Counted from the stretch's first letter, positions 1 through 10,740 are shown. The stretch: DNA of 64,000 nt from Enterobacter sp. Cy-643 (GCF_011752815.1 NZ_VWWV01000008.1:53093-117092), one strand, 5' to 3'. The notes: a model not told the origin generated them from the letters alone. Translations and numbers: made by a program.

Positions 1-989
1 ATATCGATCAGGCTTTGATGATAGCCCTCAGCGGCATCGCCTTTGCGTACTTTATGGTAGCCGCTCATCAAGCGAATGATTCTTGCTTTGTGGGAAAGTG
101 GTGGCGTGAAATCCGGGCTGCTGGGGCCATAAAGCGCGACTAGCGGACGGTTGAGCGCAGCGGCTACGTGCATCAGGCCGGAATCATTGGTGACAACGCC
201 CTCGCAAGCGGCAAGCAGTATCACGGCCTGTTCAAGCTGGGTATCCCCGGCAAGGTTGCGGCACCATGCCTGTTGCTCAGTGGTAAGGGCAGTAAGAATC
301 TCTTTACCTGCGTCTTTATCCTTGGCAGAGCCAAAGAGCACAACCTGATAGCCAGCATCAATGAGTTTTGCCGCGAGCGCGGCGTAATGATAGTGCGGCC
401 AACGCTTTGCAGGGCCGAACTCTGCTCCAGGACAGAAACCTATCATCGGGCGCTTTGGCTCAAGGTTAAAGGCAGCGCAAGTCTGTGCTTTTTCACCTTC
501 ACTAACATGTAGTTGAGGCCACAGCAGCGGCTGCGGAAGATCTTTGGCAGACTGCATTATGCCTTTTTCATAACCTAAGGCGACGTAGCGCTCTACCATC
601 AATGGCCAGGCTTGTTTGTCCAACTTGCGGCTGTCATTCAGCAGGCCATAGCGCATCTCTCCCAGCCAGCCAGTGCGGTGAGGAATGTTGGCAAAAAAAG
701 GGACCAGCGCGGACTTAAACGAGTTCGGCAAAACGTACGCATGGTCATAGCGTTTGTCCCGCAGGCTGTGTCCAAGGCGACGACGCTCTGCTATTTGCAA
801 CGCACCGTGGCCCAAAGGCATGGCGATGGCTTCGTTCACTTCTTGCATACGCGATAATAGTGGACGGCACCAGGCGGGTGCCATCACGTCAATGATCGCC
901 TGGGGATAACGCGCCTTGAGCGTGCGATAAAGACTTTGCGACATCATCATGTCGCCCACCCATGACGGGCCAATCACCAGTATTTTCAT
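1..989 (-). CDS. waaF: ADP-heptose:LPS heptosyltransferase II (3' end cut by window)
   Basis: Adds the second L-glycero-D-manno-heptose to the LPS inner core at the cytoplasmic face of the inner membrane. Translating the minus strand from the ATG at 989 gives a protein starting MKILVIGPSWVGDMMMSQSL, the glycosyltransferase family 9 N-terminus, and about 329 codons stay open to the window edge. The enteric protein has about 348 residues, so roughly the last 18 are missing. A C-terminal NDSGLMHVAAAL segment, typical of heptosyltransferases, is present. The gene lies 16 bases downstream of hldD on the same strand, as expected for the hldD-waaF LPS core operon. Identity is confident from family resemblance. 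Confidence 0.95.
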   Translation of the reverse strand, partial: MKILVIGPSWVGDMMMSQSLYRTLKARYPQAIIDVMAPAWCRPLLSRMQEVNEAIAMPLGHGALQIAERRRLGHSLRDKRYDHAYVLPNSFKSALVPFFANIPHRTGWLGEMRYGLLNDSRKLDKQAWPLMVERYVALGYEKGIMQSAKDLPQPLLWPQLHVSEGEKAQTCAAFNLEPKRPMIGFCPGAEFGPAKRWPHYHYAALAAKLIDAGYQVVLFGSAKDKDAGKEILTALTTEQQAWCRNLAGDTQLEQAVILLAACEGVVTNDSGLMHVAAALNRPLVALYGPSSPDFTPPLSHKARIIRLMSGYHKVRKGDAAEGYHQSLID

Positions 990-1005
990 GCTTTCCCTGT
1001 GCAGC

Positions 1006-1938
1006 TTATGCGTCGCGATTTAGCCATGTCATGTATTCCGCAACCCCTTCGGCTACGGTTTTGAACGGCTTGTCGTAACCTGCAGCACGCAGATTGGTTA
1101 AGTCAGCTTCGGTATAAGCCTGGTAGCGGCCTTTTAGCTTTTCCGGGAAAGGAATGTACTCGATGCTGCCTTTGTTGTGATACGCCAACGCTGCGTCTGC
1201 CACGGCCTGGAAGGATTCCGCACGACCGGTACCGCAGTTGAAAATACCGGACACACCGTTTTGCCAGAACCACAGATTTACGGCGGCGACATCACCCACA
1301 TAAATGAAGTCGCGCTTAAAGCCGTCGCTGCCTTCAAACAGTTTTGGGTTCTCACCGTTATTCAACTGAGTATTGAGATGGAATGCCACGCTCGCCATGC
1401 TGCCTTTGTGGCCTTCGCGCGGCCCGTAGACGTTAAAGTAGCGGAAGCCGGTCACCTGGGAGTTCGCTTCTGGCAGGATCTGGCGAACATATTCATCAAA
1501 AAGGAATTTTGAGTAACCGTAAACGTTTAGCGGCTGTTCATATTCGCGGGATTCGATGAAATCCGCATTGCGCCCGCCGTAAGTGGCGGCAGAAGAGGCA
1601 TACAGGAACGGAATTTCACGCTCCAGGCAGTAGTGCAGGATTTCTTTAGAGTACTGATAGTTGTTGTCCATCATGTACTTGCCGTCCCACTCGGTGGTGG
1701 AGGAGCAGGCACCTTCATGGAAGATGGCGTCGATATCACCGAATTCTTCCCCGGCCATAATTTGGATCAGGAAGTCTTCCTTATCCATGTAGTCAGCGAT
1801 ATCGAGATCAACCAGGTTAGCAAATTTAGTCCCATCCTTCAGGTTATCCACGACAAGAATGTCCCGGTAGCCTTGCTCATTCAGAGATTTAATAATGTTG
1901 CTGCCGATCATGCCGGCGCCGCCAGTAACGATAATCAT
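1006..1938 (-). CDS. hldD: ADP-L-glycero-D-manno-heptose 6-epimerase
   Basis: Converts ADP-D-glycero-D-manno-heptose to the L-glycero form used by the heptosyltransferases, so it supplies the substrate for the adjacent waaF product. It has 310 residues, the usual enteric length. It is an extended short-chain dehydrogenase: the N-terminal Rossmann motif GGAGMIG lies at residues 6-12 and the catalytic YxxxK pair is Y140/K144 in the motif VYGYSK. Cytoplasmic, NADP-dependent family. It is divergent from kbl across 215 bases. A perfect 7-bp inverted repeat lies in its leader about 28 bases before the start. Confidence 0.97.
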   Translation of the reverse strand: MIIVTGGAGMIGSNIIKSLNEQGYRDILVVDNLKDGTKFANLVDLDIADYMDKEDFLIQIMAGEEFGDIDAIFHEGACSSTTEWDGKYMMDNNYQYSKEILHYCLEREIPFLYASSAATYGGRNADFIESREYEQPLNVYGYSKFLFDEYVRQILPEANSQVTGFRYFNVYGPREGHKGSMASVAFHLNTQLNNGENPKLFEGSDGFKRDFIYVGDVAAVNLWFWQNGVSGIFNCGTGRAESFQAVADAALAYHNKGSIEYIPFPEKLKGRYQAYTEADLTNLRAAGYDKPFKTVAEGVAEYMTWLNRDA

Positions 1939-1965
1939 AAGTTTAACCTTTAAAAAGTGGAGCTT

Positions 1966-1982
1966 TCAGGTCATAGACCTGA
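1966..1982. repeat. Short perfect inverted repeat in the hldD leader
   Basis: TCAGGTC-ATA-GACCTGA is a perfect 7-bp inverted repeat with a 3-base spacer, centred about 35 bases upstream of the hldD start. It could be a protein-binding dyad or a small hairpin in the leader. No known regulator site is recognised. Confidence 0.5.
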
Positions 1983-2153
1983 TGCACTAATGGCTCTTAT
2001 CATACCATTACAATTAAAGACCCGCCTAATGAGCGGAAGTTTTTCACCCTCGTGATTTATCCTGCAAAAATCATATTCCCTGAAGCGTAATCTCGTCTCC
2101 TGGTATAGGTTTGGGTAATATATGCCGAAATTTGCCATGCCTGGAGAATCGCG

Positions 2154-3350
2154 ATGCGCGAAGATTTTTACCAACAGCTGACTTCCCAACTCGAAACCGC
2201 TCGAGCAGAAGGGCTTTTTAAAGAAGAACGTATTATCACCTCCGCCCAGCAGGCGGATATCACCGTCGCGGACGGTAGCCACGTTATTAACTTCTGCGCC
2301 AACAACTATCTGGGTCTCGCTAACCATCCGCAGCTGATTGAAGCGGCAAAGCAGGGGATGGATAAACACGGTTTTGGTATGGCTTCGGTTCGCTTCATTT
2401 GCGGTACTCAGGACAGCCATAAACAGTTGGAAAGCAGGCTGGCCGATTTCCTGGGAACGGACGATGCGATTCTTTACTCCTCCTGCTTTGACGCCAACGG
2501 CGGCCTGTTTGAGACGCTGCTTGGGCCGGAAGATGCCATCATTTCTGACGCACTGAACCATGCCTCAATTATCGACGGTGTGCGCCTGTGTAAAGCACAG
2601 CGCTATCGCTATGCCAACAACGATATGCAGGAACTTGAAGTTCGTCTGAAAGAGGCTCGCGCTGCTGGTGCTCGCCACGTGATGATCGCCACCGACGGCG
2701 TTTTCTCAATGGACGGCGTGATTGCCAACCTGCAGGGCGTCTGCGATCTGGCGGATAAGTACAATGCGCTGGTGATGGTCGATGACTCCCACGCCGTGGG
2801 TTTTGTAGGTGCCAATGGGCGCGGTACGCACGAATACTGCGATGTTATGGACCGGGTTGATATTATTACCGGCACGCTGGGTAAAGCGCTGGGCGGTGCT
2901 TCTGGTGGTTATACCGCAGGTCGCAAAGAAGTTATCGAATGGCTTCGCCAGCGTTCCCGTCCTTACCTCTTCTCAAACTCACTCGCGCCAGCCATTGTTT
3001 CCGCCTCTATCAAGGTACTGGAAATGCTGGCGTCAGGCGAAGAGCTGCGTGAGCGCCTGTGGTCCAATGCTCGTCTGTTCCGTGAAAAAATGAGCGCTGC
3101 CGGATTTACGCTTGCAGGTGCAGATCACGCCATTATTCCAGTGATGCTTGGTGAAGCGGTTGTGGCGCAAAACTTTGCGCGCGAGCTGCAAAAAGAAGGT
3201 ATTTATGTCACCGGTTTCTTCTACCCGGTGGTGCCAAAAGGTCAGGCGCGTATTCGCACCCAAATGTCGGCGGCGCATACCCCTGAGCAAATTGAACGTG
3301 CGGTAGATGCGTTTACGCGCATCGGTAAGCAATTAGGCGTTATCGCTTAA
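2154..3350 (+). CDS. kbl: 2-amino-3-ketobutyrate CoA ligase (glycine C-acetyltransferase)
   Basis: Cleaves 2-amino-3-ketobutyrate with CoA to glycine and acetyl-CoA, the second step of threonine degradation after Tdh. It is a PLP-dependent alpha-oxoamine synthase of 398 residues, exactly the enteric length. The PLP lysine is K244 in GTLGKALGG, and the cofactor-stacking and aspartate regions (DDSHAVGF around 210-217) are present. The ATG at 2154 follows the sequence GGAGAATCGCG. It is the first gene of a two-gene operon; tdh starts 10 bases after its stop. In E. coli this operon is under Lrp and leucine control; I did not identify an Lrp site here. Confidence 0.97.
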   Translation: MREDFYQQLTSQLETARAEGLFKEERIITSAQQADITVADGSHVINFCANNYLGLANHPQLIEAAKQGMDKHGFGMASVRFICGTQDSHKQLESRLADFLGTDDAILYSSCFDANGGLFETLLGPEDAIISDALNHASIIDGVRLCKAQRYRYANNDMQELEVRLKEARAAGARHVMIATDGVFSMDGVIANLQGVCDLADKYNALVMVDDSHAVGFVGANGRGTHEYCDVMDRVDIITGTLGKALGGASGGYTAGRKEVIEWLRQRSRPYLFSNSLAPAIVSASIKVLEMLASGEELRERLWSNARLFREKMSAAGFTLAGADHAIIPVMLGEAVVAQNFARELQKEGIYVTGFFYPVVPKGQARIRTQMSAAHTPEQIERAVDAFTRIGKQLGVIA

Positions 3351-3360
3351 GGGAGCGGTC

Positions 3361-4386
3361 ATGAAAGCATTAGCAAAACTGAAGGCAGAAGAAGGCATCT
3401 GGATGACGGATGCGCCTAAGCCGGAGATGGGTCATAACGATCTGCTGATCAAAATTCGTAAAACGGCGATTTGCGGGACCGACGTCCATATTTACAACTG
3501 GGATGAATGGTCACAAAAAACTATTCCTGTTCCTATGGTTGTGGGCCACGAATATGTGGGTGAAGTGGTCGACATTGGCCAGGAAGTGAAAGGCTTTAAG
3601 ATTGGCGACCGCGTTTCCGGCGAAGGGCACATCACCTGTGGGCACTGTCGTAACTGTCGCGGCGGGCGTACCCACCTGTGCCGTAACACCACCGGCGTGG
3701 GTGTGAACCGTCCCGGCTGTTTTGCTGAATATTTGGTTATCCCGGCATTTAATGCCTTCAAGATCCCGGACAATATCTCAGACGATCTGGCTTCTATCTT
3801 CGACCCATTTGGCAACGCAGTGCACACGGCGCTTTCATTTGACCTGGTTGGCGAAGACGTGCTGGTCTCCGGTGCCGGCCCTATCGGGATCATGGCTGCG
3901 GCAGTCGCAAAGCATGTTGGTGCGCGTAACGTTGTGATCACCGACGTGAACGAATACCGTCTCGAGCTGGCACGTGAAATGGGAATCACCCGCGCGGTCA
4001 ACGTCAGCAAAGAAAGCCTGCAGGACGTGATGAGCGAGCTGGGGATGACCGAAGGGTTTGACGTGGGTCTGGAGATGTCCGGTGCGCCGCCAGCGTTTCG
4101 TACCATGCTGGATACCATGAATCACGGTGGCCGTATTGCGATGCTGGGGATCCCGCCGTCAGATATGTCTATCGACTGGACTAAAGTTATCTTTAAGGGT
4201 TTGTTTATTAAAGGTATTTATGGTCGTGAGATGTTTGAGACCTGGTACAAGATGGCCGCTCTGATTCAGTCTGGCCTGGATCTGTCCCCGATTATCACTC
4301 ACCGCTTCTCAATTGATGAGTTCCAGAAAGGCTTTGACGCGATGCGCTCCGGACAGTCCGGCAAAGTTATCCTGAGCTGGGATTAA
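3361..4386 (+). CDS. tdh: L-threonine 3-dehydrogenase
   Basis: Oxidises L-threonine to 2-amino-3-ketobutyrate with NAD+, feeding Kbl. It has 341 residues and is a zinc-dependent medium-chain dehydrogenase. Catalytic zinc ligand C38 is visible in [12 protein letters not shown], followed by the GHEYVGEV motif. A structural-zinc cysteine cluster is seen in [15 protein letters not shown], and the Rossmann glycines in [14 protein letters not shown]. Its start is set by the GGGAG just after the kbl stop. It is followed 7 bases later by a strong terminator shared with the convergent yibQ. Confidence 0.97.
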   Translation: MKALAKLKAEEGIWMTDAPKPEMGHNDLLIKIRKTAICGTDVHIYNWDEWSQKTIPVPMVVGHEYVGEVVDIGQEVKGFKIGDRVSGEGHITCGHCRNCRGGRTHLCRNTTGVGVNRPGCFAEYLVIPAFNAFKIPDNISDDLASIFDPFGNAVHTALSFDLVGEDVLVSGAGPIGIMAAAVAKHVGARNVVITDVNEYRLELAREMGITRAVNVSKESLQDVMSELGMTEGFDVGLEMSGAPPAFRTMLDTMNHGGRIAMLGIPPSDMSIDWTKVIFKGLFIKGIYGREMFETWYKMAALIQSGLDLSPIITHRFSIDEFQKGFDAMRSGQSGKVILSWD

Positions 4387-4392
4387 TCATTA

Positions 4393-4422
4393 AACCAGAG
4401 GGCATTGCGCCCTCTGGTTTTT
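4393..4422 (+). terminator. Rho-independent terminator after kbl-tdh
   Basis: An 11-bp perfect stem, AACCAGAGGGC / GCCCTCTGGTT, with loop ATTGC and a run of five T ends the kbl-tdh unit. The convergent yibQ gene ends at 4426, so the same hairpin may act weakly on the minus strand. Confidence 0.9.
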
Positions 4423-4425
4423 CAA

Positions 4426-5361
4426 TCAGGCCTGTTTGCCCCAACCCTGCCACTGATGCTGGAGATATTGCGCCAGCGCGCTCTCGGCAATACTTTCACT
4501 GATGACTTTAAAGTAGGTGGTGGCGTACACCGGCTCGATAGGCTGTTTCGGTTTGCATACCTTCACACCGCGGAACGGGTTACGCGGCGGTGGCAGTTTG
4601 CCCGGCTGAGTATTATTCGGCGTTGAGGTATCTACCTGTGGCTCATTAAGCAGGCTGCTCGGCCGCACCAGCGTGATGTCCGGAGGCAGGTTGTACACCA
4701 TCTGCTGGAGGACACGAACGGTTGAAGGGTGAGGGTGACCGATGGCGATCGCTGACCCGGTTTTGCGAGCAAGCTGGATAGCGCGATTGAACTGAAAGCG
4801 AATATCTGCTTCGTTCTGAGTATCGTCGAGGAACACTTTCCGCTTAATCACTTTGACACGCGTACCGGCCGCGGCGCGCGTTGCCTGACTGTTGCCGATG
4901 GTCATGCTGTCCAGAAAATAGAGATTGTATTGCTCCAGCGACTGCATCACCTTTTGCATGCCGAACAGGCTGGAGGTCATCGCGCTGCCCATATGGTTAT
5001 TCATCCCAACCGCATAAGGAACTTTGTTCACCGCGTCGCGGATAATGCGTTCGATTTCGCTGCTGCTCATGTCCGGGCGGAGCGTATCTTTCTCAAGCGG
5101 CTGTTTGCTGAGCGGCGCCATCGGCAGGTGGATCAGGACTTCGTGCCCGGCATTATGGGCTTTGGTGGCCATTTCGCGAGCGTGTGGCGCGTTAGGTAGC
5201 ACAGCGACAGAGACGTTAGTCGGCAGGGCCAACACCTGGTTTTCCTGCTGAGGACGATAACCAAAGTCATCAATGACTATTGAGAGCTTACCGGCCCACG
5301 CGGAGGTTGCCAGCATTAGCCCGCTGGCGGCGGCGAAAAAAATGGTGCGGAACTGAGGCAA
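4426..5361 (-). CDS. yibQ: Divergent polysaccharide deacetylase family protein
   Basis: A 311-residue exported protein of the divergent polysaccharide deacetylase family, relative of carbohydrate esterase NodB-fold proteins; substrate unknown. The N-terminus (MPQFRTIFFAAASGLMLATSAWAG) is a signal peptide with a cleavage site near residue 23. The NodB-like first aspartates are visible in IVIDDFGYRP, and a histidine-containing GHPHPST motif lies further on. It starts 3 bases after the envC stop, so it is the last gene of gpmM-envC-yibQ. The context with EnvC suggests a cell-wall or envelope role; the activity is not established. Confidence 0.9.
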   Translation of the reverse strand: MPQFRTIFFAAASGLMLATSAWAGKLSIVIDDFGYRPQQENQVLALPTNVSVAVLPNAPHAREMATKAHNAGHEVLIHLPMAPLSKQPLEKDTLRPDMSSSEIERIIRDAVNKVPYAVGMNNHMGSAMTSSLFGMQKVMQSLEQYNLYFLDSMTIGNSQATRAAAGTRVKVIKRKVFLDDTQNEADIRFQFNRAIQLARKTGSAIAIGHPHPSTVRVLQQMVYNLPPDITLVRPSSLLNEPQVDTSTPNNTQPGKLPPPRNPFRGVKVCKPKQPIEPVYATTYFKVISESIAESALAQYLQHQWQGWGKQA

Positions 5362-5364
5362 AAC

Positions 5365-6627
5365 TTATCTTCCCAACCACGGTTGTGGATTCACTGCCTG
5401 GCCCTGGCGACGAATTTCGAAATAGAGTGACGGACGGCCCTGGCCGCCACTGCTACCGACCAGCGCAATAGGCTGCCCGGCACGCACCTGGGTGCCGACG
5501 CTAACCAACGCGCTCTGGTTGTAGCCGTAGAGACTCATATCGCCTTTACCGTGTTCAATAACGACCACAAGACCATAGCCCTGAAGCCAGTCGGCAAGGA
5601 TCACGCGCCCGTCAGCAATAGCTTTAACTTCCGTGCCTTCCGACGCCGCAATAACGATACCTTTCCAACGTAGTTCACCTTGCAGCTGTTCGCCATAGCG
5701 ATGCAGCAATGAACCGCGAACCGGCCAGTATGCCTGCCCACGTGGCGCACCCAGGCCACCTGTTCTTGACATCAATGAACGCTCACTTTCGGTTGGCTTG
5801 TAGGTTGTGCCTTTGTTGGAGGCTTCCTGCTGCTTATTGCGAACCTGCTCTGCTTCGCGTGCCTCACGCTCGGCTCGAGCTTTTGCCGCGGCTTCAGCAC
5901 GGGCAATCTGATTTTGTAAGCGCGTCTGGTTCTGGCGCATCTCAGTCAGCTTCTGCTGATCCTGTTGAATGGAGGACTCCAGGCCTGCCAGCGTCTTTTT
6001 GCGTTCGTTGCGGGCGCTCTCCAGCCTGGCCTGTTGCGCCTGCTGGTCATACAGCAAGGTTTGCTGCTCGCTTTGCTTACTTTCCAGCTCGGTTTTCTGC
6101 TGTGCGGCTTCTGCTTTGGTCTGCTTTAACTCTTCGATAGTCTGCTGACGTGCAGCGTTAAGGTAGCCGAAATAGGCCTGCAGGCGCTGGCCACGTTGGC
6201 TTTCTTCACCGCTAAGAATCAACTGAATACCGGTATGCTGGCCCTGACGAAATGCCGCATCCAGCTGTGCCGCCAGGTTACGTTCCTGAGTTGCCTGCTG
6301 TTTTTGCAGTTTGGCGAGGGAGTTATTCAGCGTCGCGATTTGATTGTTTAAATCCGCAAGAGTGTTTTGGGTTTCACGCAGTTTACGGCTGGCTGCGGAA
6401 ATCGCTTCTTCCTGAGCTTTAAGCTGAGCGAGCAAAACGGAACGTTGCTGCTGCTGCTGTTGCACCGCACGCTCTTTGGCAGCGATATCTTGTTGGATGG
6501 ATTGCAACTGCTGCTTGTCGTCAGCGTGGCTGGAAAAAGGCAATAACAAGACGCCAGCGCTAAACACGCTGGCGTAGATAGCGGGCTTCACAGCCCATGT
6601 CTTTGAAAAAATCGCCTTTCCCCTCAT
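5365..6627 (-). CDS. envC: Murein hydrolase activator EnvC
   Basis: Periplasmic activator of the amidases AmiA and AmiB at the division site. It has 420 residues. It opens with a signal peptide region ending near SSHADD, followed by long coiled coil (about residues 36-280, rich in Q, E, K and A heptads) that in E. coli binds FtsEX. A C-terminal LytM/peptidase M23-like domain covers about residues 300-420. Family knowledge: the EnvC LytM domain lacks the zinc ligands and activates rather than cuts. Here the LytM region reads HRYGEQLQGELRWKG rather than a canonical HxxxD motif, consistent with a degenerate site. It lies 9 bases after gpmM. Confidence 0.95.
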   Translation of the reverse strand: MRGKAIFSKTWAVKPAIYASVFSAGVLLLPFSSHADDKQQLQSIQQDIAAKERAVQQQQQQRSVLLAQLKAQEEAISAASRKLRETQNTLADLNNQIATLNNSLAKLQKQQATQERNLAAQLDAAFRQGQHTGIQLILSGEESQRGQRLQAYFGYLNAARQQTIEELKQTKAEAAQQKTELESKQSEQQTLLYDQQAQQARLESARNERKKTLAGLESSIQQDQQKLTEMRQNQTRLQNQIARAEAAAKARAEREAREAEQVRNKQQEASNKGTTYKPTESERSLMSRTGGLGAPRGQAYWPVRGSLLHRYGEQLQGELRWKGIVIAASEGTEVKAIADGRVILADWLQGYGLVVVIEHGKGDMSLYGYNQSALVSVGTQVRAGQPIALVGSSGGQGRPSLYFEIRRQGQAVNPQPWLGR

Positions 6628-6636
6628 GGGGAGGGA

Positions 6637-8184
6637 TTATTCCACGATGAACAGCGGCTTGCCAGTCATCTCGTGCGGGATTTCCATTCCCATCAGGCTC
6701 AACATGGTTGGCGCGATGTCAGAAAGCTTGCCGCCAGCGACAGCTTTCAGCTTTTTTTCACCTACGTAGATCAGCGGAACCGGCAGGCTGGTGTGCGCGG
6801 TATGGGCCTGGCCGGTAGCCGGGTCGCGCATTTGCTCTGCGTTACCGTGGTCTGCGGTGATCAGCAGCTGGCCGCCAACGGCCTCAACGGCTTTAACGAC
6901 CTGGGCGATACAGTTATCCAGAGCTTCAACGGCGGAAATAGCGGCATCATAGACGCCGGTATGGCCAACCATATCACCGTTAGGGTAGTTGCAGATAATG
7001 GTGTCGTACTTGCCGCTGTTGATGGCACTCAACAGCTTGTCGGTCAGCTCTGCGGAGCTCATTTCAGGCTGCAAATCGTAGGTCGCCACTTTCGGAGAAT
7101 TCACCAGCACGCGGTCTTCACCAGCGAACGGTTCTTCAACCCCACCGTTGTAGAAGAATGTCACATGCGCGTATTTCTCGGTTTCCGAGATGCGAAGCTG
7201 GGTTTTGTTGTGTTTCGCCATCCACTCACCGAAGGTATTGGACAGTGAAGCAGGTGGGTAAGCGCAGGCCGTTTTAATGTCTGCGGCGTATTCGGTCAGC
7301 ATCACGAAATCGCCAAACTGCACCACTTTTTTGCGCTTGAAACCGTCGAAATCGGCGTTAACGAAGGCGCGCGTGATCTGACGGGCACGGTCAGCGCGGA
7401 AGTTCATGAAGATAAGCGCATCACCGTCGTTCATAGCAGATTCGGCTTCACCTGCGGCGCGAATCACGGTTGGCTTAACAAATTCATCGTTTTCGTCACG
7501 GGCGTAAGCGGCTTCCAGACCAGCAACCGCATTGTCTGCCTGGAATTCACCTTTGGCCTGAGTCATCAGGTCGTAAGCCAGCTCAACGCGATCCCAGCGG
7601 TTGTCGCGGTCCATGGCGTAATAGCGCCCAATCAGCGTGGCGACACGGCCTTTGCCCAGCTCGGCGAACTTATCGGCAAATTTCTTCAGGGAAGACTCAG
7701 CGCTACGCGGTGGCGTGTCACGGCCATCAAGGAAAGCATGCAGGTAGATGGCTTCGGCACCTCGTTCGGCGGCCAGCTCAATCATCGCAAGGATATGGTC
7801 TTCATGGCTGTGAACGCCACCGGGAGAGACCAGGCCCATGATGTGTACTGCTTTACCGGCGGCAACGGCTTTATCAACCGCTCCAGTCAATACCGGGTTA
7901 GCAAAGAAAGTACGTTCTTTAATTTCAACGTCCAGGCGAGTGAGATCCTGATAAACGATGCGGCCAGCCCCGAGATTAACGTGGCCCACTTCGGAGTTAC
8001 CCATTTGCCCATCCGGCAGGCCGACTTCCAGGCCTGATGCGTTGATCAGGGTATGCGGACGCTGGGCCCACAGGCTATCCATCACCGGCGTTTTAGCATT
8101 AAGAATCGCGTTATCCTGCTGTTCTTCGCGGTGGCCATAGCCATCGAGAATGACCAGGACCATAGGTTTTTTAGTAACCGACAT
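6637..8184 (-). CDS. gpmM: 2,3-bisphosphoglycerate-independent phosphoglycerate mutase
   Basis: Interconverts 3- and 2-phosphoglycerate in glycolysis without bisphosphoglycerate, using two Mn2+ ions. It has 515 residues, the usual length of the alkaline-phosphatase-superfamily iPGM. Residues of the metal site are visible: D14 in VILDGYGH and the phosphorylated serine S64 in [10 protein letters not shown]. The late [10 protein letters not shown] motif holds further metal ligands. First gene of the gpmM-envC-yibQ unit, divergent from yibN. Confidence 0.97.
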   Translation of the reverse strand: MSVTKKPMVLVILDGYGHREEQQDNAILNAKTPVMDSLWAQRPHTLINASGLEVGLPDGQMGNSEVGHVNLGAGRIVYQDLTRLDVEIKERTFFANPVLTGAVDKAVAAGKAVHIMGLVSPGGVHSHEDHILAMIELAAERGAEAIYLHAFLDGRDTPPRSAESSLKKFADKFAELGKGRVATLIGRYYAMDRDNRWDRVELAYDLMTQAKGEFQADNAVAGLEAAYARDENDEFVKPTVIRAAGEAESAMNDGDALIFMNFRADRARQITRAFVNADFDGFKRKKVVQFGDFVMLTEYAADIKTACAYPPASLSNTFGEWMAKHNKTQLRISETEKYAHVTFFYNGGVEEPFAGEDRVLVNSPKVATYDLQPEMSSAELTDKLLSAINSGKYDTIICNYPNGDMVGHTGVYDAAISAVEALDNCIAQVVKAVEAVGGQLLITADHGNAEQMRDPATGQAHTAHTSLPVPLIYVGEKKLKAVAGGKLSDIAPTMLSLMGMEIPHEMTGKPLFIVE

Positions 8185-8431
8185 TGCAACAACCTCTGAG
8201 TCTAAGACAAAATTTGCGTAATTTTACTACAGTCGATCCGGGCGAATAGCCGCAGAAGATCAAAGAAAGAGGTTGGATGGCGATCGGATTTCATCAGTCT
8301 GGTTCTTTTTTTTCGTAACAGCCCGCAGAATCCACATAACATTATTCAGACTGGCTGTAATTGCCACAACGCGAAGGTATACTCCCCACCTGGTTTTCTC
8401 ATCATTACTTAGTCGGGAGTTACTACCCCCC

Positions 8432-8863
8432 ATGCAAGAAATTATGCAATTCGTTGGCCGCCACCCCATACTTAGTCTGGCGTGGGTTGGCCTGCTGGCC
8501 GCGGTACTTTTTATGACCTTTAAAGGTCTGGCTTCTAAAGTCAAAGTGATCACCCGCGGTGAAGCCACTCGCTTAATTAACAAAGAAGATGCGGTGGTTG
8601 TTGATGTACGCCAGCGTGATGATTTTCGTAAAGGCCACATTGCAAATTCACTGAACGTGCTGCCAACTGAAATCAAAAGCGGCAGCCTGGGTGAACTTGA
8701 AAAACATAAAGCGAAGCCCATTATTGTGGTATGCGCTAACGGTGTTTCTTCACAAGAATCAGCGGCTTTGTTGCACAAGGCTGGTTTTGAGCAGGTTGCG
8801 CTGCTAAAAGAAGGCATTGCCGGCTGGAGCGGGGAAAACCTGCCGCTGGTTCGCGGTAAATAA
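8432..8863 (+). CDS. yibN: Membrane-anchored rhodanese-like protein
   Basis: A 143-residue protein with an N-terminal membrane segment (about residues 12-32) and a cytoplasmic rhodanese domain. The ATG at 8432 gives the E. coli YibN length and its [15 protein letters not shown] start; a longer frame from 8273 has no support. The rhodanese loop reads [10 protein letters not shown], so it carries a cysteine at the sulfur-acceptor position. As I recall, E. coli YibN lacks a cysteine at exactly this position, so this copy may be more active as a sulfurtransferase. First gene of yibN-grxC-secB-gpsA, with grxC 21 bases downstream. Physiological role is unknown. Confidence 0.93.
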   Translation: MQEIMQFVGRHPILSLAWVGLLAAVLFMTFKGLASKVKVITRGEATRLINKEDAVVVDVRQRDDFRKGHIANSLNVLPTEIKSGSLGELEKHKAKPIIVVCANGVSSQESAALLHKAGFEQVALLKEGIAGWSGENLPLVRGK

Positions 8864-8884
8864 TCTGGAAAACTGAGGTAAACC

Positions 8885-9136
8885 ATGGCGAATATTGAGA
8901 TCTACACCAAAGCGACGTGTCCTTTTTGCCACCGTGCAAAAGCCCTGCTGAATGAAAAAGGCGTGGCGTTCCAGGAATTACCTATTGATGGTGATGCCGC
9001 TAAGCGGGAAGAGATGATCAAACGCAGTGGTCGCACCACGGTACCGCAGATTTTTATTGACGCACAGCACATTGGCGGTTGCGATGACTTGTACGCACTG
9101 GATGCGCGTGGTGGACTCGATCCCCTGCTGAGCTAG
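8885..9136 (+). CDS. grxC: Glutaredoxin 3
   Basis: Small glutathione-dependent disulfide reductase of 83 residues, matching E. coli Grx3. The redox motif is CPFCHRAK (cysteines at residues 11 and 14); E. coli has CPYC, so Tyr is replaced by Phe here. The cis-proline TVPQIF motif and GSH-binding GGCDDL are present. The ATG is preceded by CTGAGGTAAACC. It sits between yibN and secB in the usual enteric order. Confidence 0.96.
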   Translation: MANIEIYTKATCPFCHRAKALLNEKGVAFQELPIDGDAAKREEMIKRSGRTTVPQIFIDAQHIGGCDDLYALDARGGLDPLLS

Positions 9137-9192
9137 TGTGGTTTGTCTGCCGCGTATCGCAGAGTAAGGACGTTTAAATTTAAGGGTTAACA

Positions 9193-9660
9193 ATGTCAGA
9201 ACAAAACAATACAGAAATGGGTTTCCAGATTCAGCGTGTTTATACCAAGGATGTCTCTTTCGAAGCACCTAACGCACCGCACGTTTTCCAGAAAGACTGG
9301 CAGCCGGAAGTAAAACTGGATCTGGATACTGCATCCAGCCAACTGGCTGAAAATGTTTATGAAGTTGTGCTGCGCGTAACCGTGACCGCTACGCTGGGCG
9401 AAGACACCGCTTTCCTGTGCGAAGTTCAGCAGGCGGGTATCTTCTCCGTTGACGGTATCGAAGGCACGCAGCTGGCGCATTGCCTGGGCGCATACTGCCC
9501 GAACATTCTGTTCCCATATGCGCGTGAATGTATCACTAGCCTGGTTTCTCGCGGCACTTTCCCGCAGCTGAACCTTGCACCGGTTAACTTCGATGCGTTG
9601 TTCATGAACTATCTGCAGCAGCAAGCTGGCGAAGGTGCTGAAAACCATCAGGATGCCTGA
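9193..9660 (+). CDS. secB: Protein-export chaperone SecB
   Basis: Tetrameric cytoplasmic chaperone that keeps preproteins unfolded and passes them to SecA. It has 155 residues, the enteric length, with conserved core motifs such as [17 protein letters not shown] and [17 protein letters not shown]. The stop codon TGA overlaps the gpsA start by one base (TGATG), indicating translational coupling, the arrangement known in enterics. Confidence 0.97.
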   Translation: MSEQNNTEMGFQIQRVYTKDVSFEAPNAPHVFQKDWQPEVKLDLDTASSQLAENVYEVVLRVTVTATLGEDTAFLCEVQQAGIFSVDGIEGTQLAHCLGAYCPNILFPYARECITSLVSRGTFPQLNLAPVNFDALFMNYLQQQAGEGAENHQDA

Positions 9661-10679
9661 TGAACAGCCTTAATGCTTCAATGACTGTTATCGGTGCCGG
9701 TTCTTACGGCACCGCTCTCGCAATCACCCTTGCGAGAAATGGCCACCACGTTGTGCTTTGGGGTCATGATGCCAAACATATCGCCACGCTGCAGGCCGAT
9801 CGCTGCAATGCGGCTTTCCTGCCCGATGTCGCTTTTCCCGACACCCTACATCTCGAGAGTGATTTAGCCGTAGCGCTGGCTGCCAGCCGCAATATTTTGG
9901 TGGTTGTACCGAGCCATGTGTTCGGGCAAGTGTTGCGTCAAATCAAGCCGCTGATGCGCCCGGACGCACGTGTTGTGTGGGCGACAAAAGGTCTGGAAGC
10001 TGAAACGGGTCGATTACTGCAGGACGTAGCCCGTGAGGCGCTGGGGGATGATGTTCCTCTGGCCGTTATTTCTGGCCCGACATTCGCTAAAGAGCTGGCA
10101 GCAGGTTTACCGACGGCGATTGCGCTTGCGGCGACCGACGACCCGTTTGCGGACGATCTTCAACATCTGCTGCACTGTGGTAAAAGTTTTCGCGTCTACA
10201 GCAATCCCGATTTCATTGGCGTTCAGCTTGGCGGTGCGGTGAAAAACGTTATCGCTATTGGCGCAGGGATGTCGGACGGCATCGGGTTTGGCGCCAATGC
10301 GCGTACCGCGCTTATCACTCGTGGTCTCGCGGAGATGACTCGCCTTGGCAGAGCACTTGGTGCTTCGCCGGAAACCTTTATGGGGATGGCCGGCCTTGGC
10401 GATCTGGTGCTGACCTGTACCGACAACCAGTCCCGCAACCGTCGCTTTGGCATGATGCTCGGTCAGGGAATGGATGTGGACGGTGCACAGCAAAAGATTG
10501 GCCAGGTGGTTGAAGGCTATCGCAATACCAAAGAAGTTCGCGAGCTGGCGGCTCGGGTAGGCGTCGAAATGCCAATAACCGAGGAAATTTATCAGGTATT
10601 GTATTGCGGAAAAAATGCGCGCGAGGCAGCATTAACGTTGCTTGGTCGTACTCGTAAGGATGAACGAAGCGGCAAATGA
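9660..10679 (+). CDS. gpsA: Glycerol-3-phosphate dehydrogenase [NAD(P)+]
   Basis: Biosynthetic enzyme that reduces dihydroxyacetone phosphate to sn-glycerol 3-phosphate for phospholipid synthesis. It has 339 residues. The N-terminal Rossmann motif [10 protein letters not shown] and the catalytic lysine region [23 protein letters not shown] are clear. It overlaps secB by one base. A hairpin with a short T run lies between it and cysE. Confidence 0.97.
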   Translation: MNSLNASMTVIGAGSYGTALAITLARNGHHVVLWGHDAKHIATLQADRCNAAFLPDVAFPDTLHLESDLAVALAASRNILVVVPSHVFGQVLRQIKPLMRPDARVVWATKGLEAETGRLLQDVAREALGDDVPLAVISGPTFAKELAAGLPTAIALAATDDPFADDLQHLLHCGKSFRVYSNPDFIGVQLGGAVKNVIAIGAGMSDGIGFGANARTALITRGLAEMTRLGRALGASPETFMGMAGLGDLVLTCTDNQSRNRRFGMMLGQGMDVDGAQQKIGQVVEGYRNTKEVRELAARVGVEMPITEEIYQVLYCGKNAREAALTLLGRTRKDERSGK

Positions 10680-10708
10680 AGGATCGCTTAATACACCGCA
10701 ATAACTGA

Positions 10709-10740
10709 AACGTCCCGACCCTGGTGTCGGGCGTTGTTTT
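10709..10740 (+). terminator. Probable terminator or attenuating hairpin between gpsA and cysE
   Basis: The arms AACG(T)CCCGAC and GTCGGGCGTT enclose loop CCTGGT with a single bulged T, followed by GTTTTTA. It would at least partly end the yibN-grxC-secB-gpsA message. cysE starts only 18 bases later, so read-through or a promoter further upstream must serve cysE. Confidence 0.65.
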
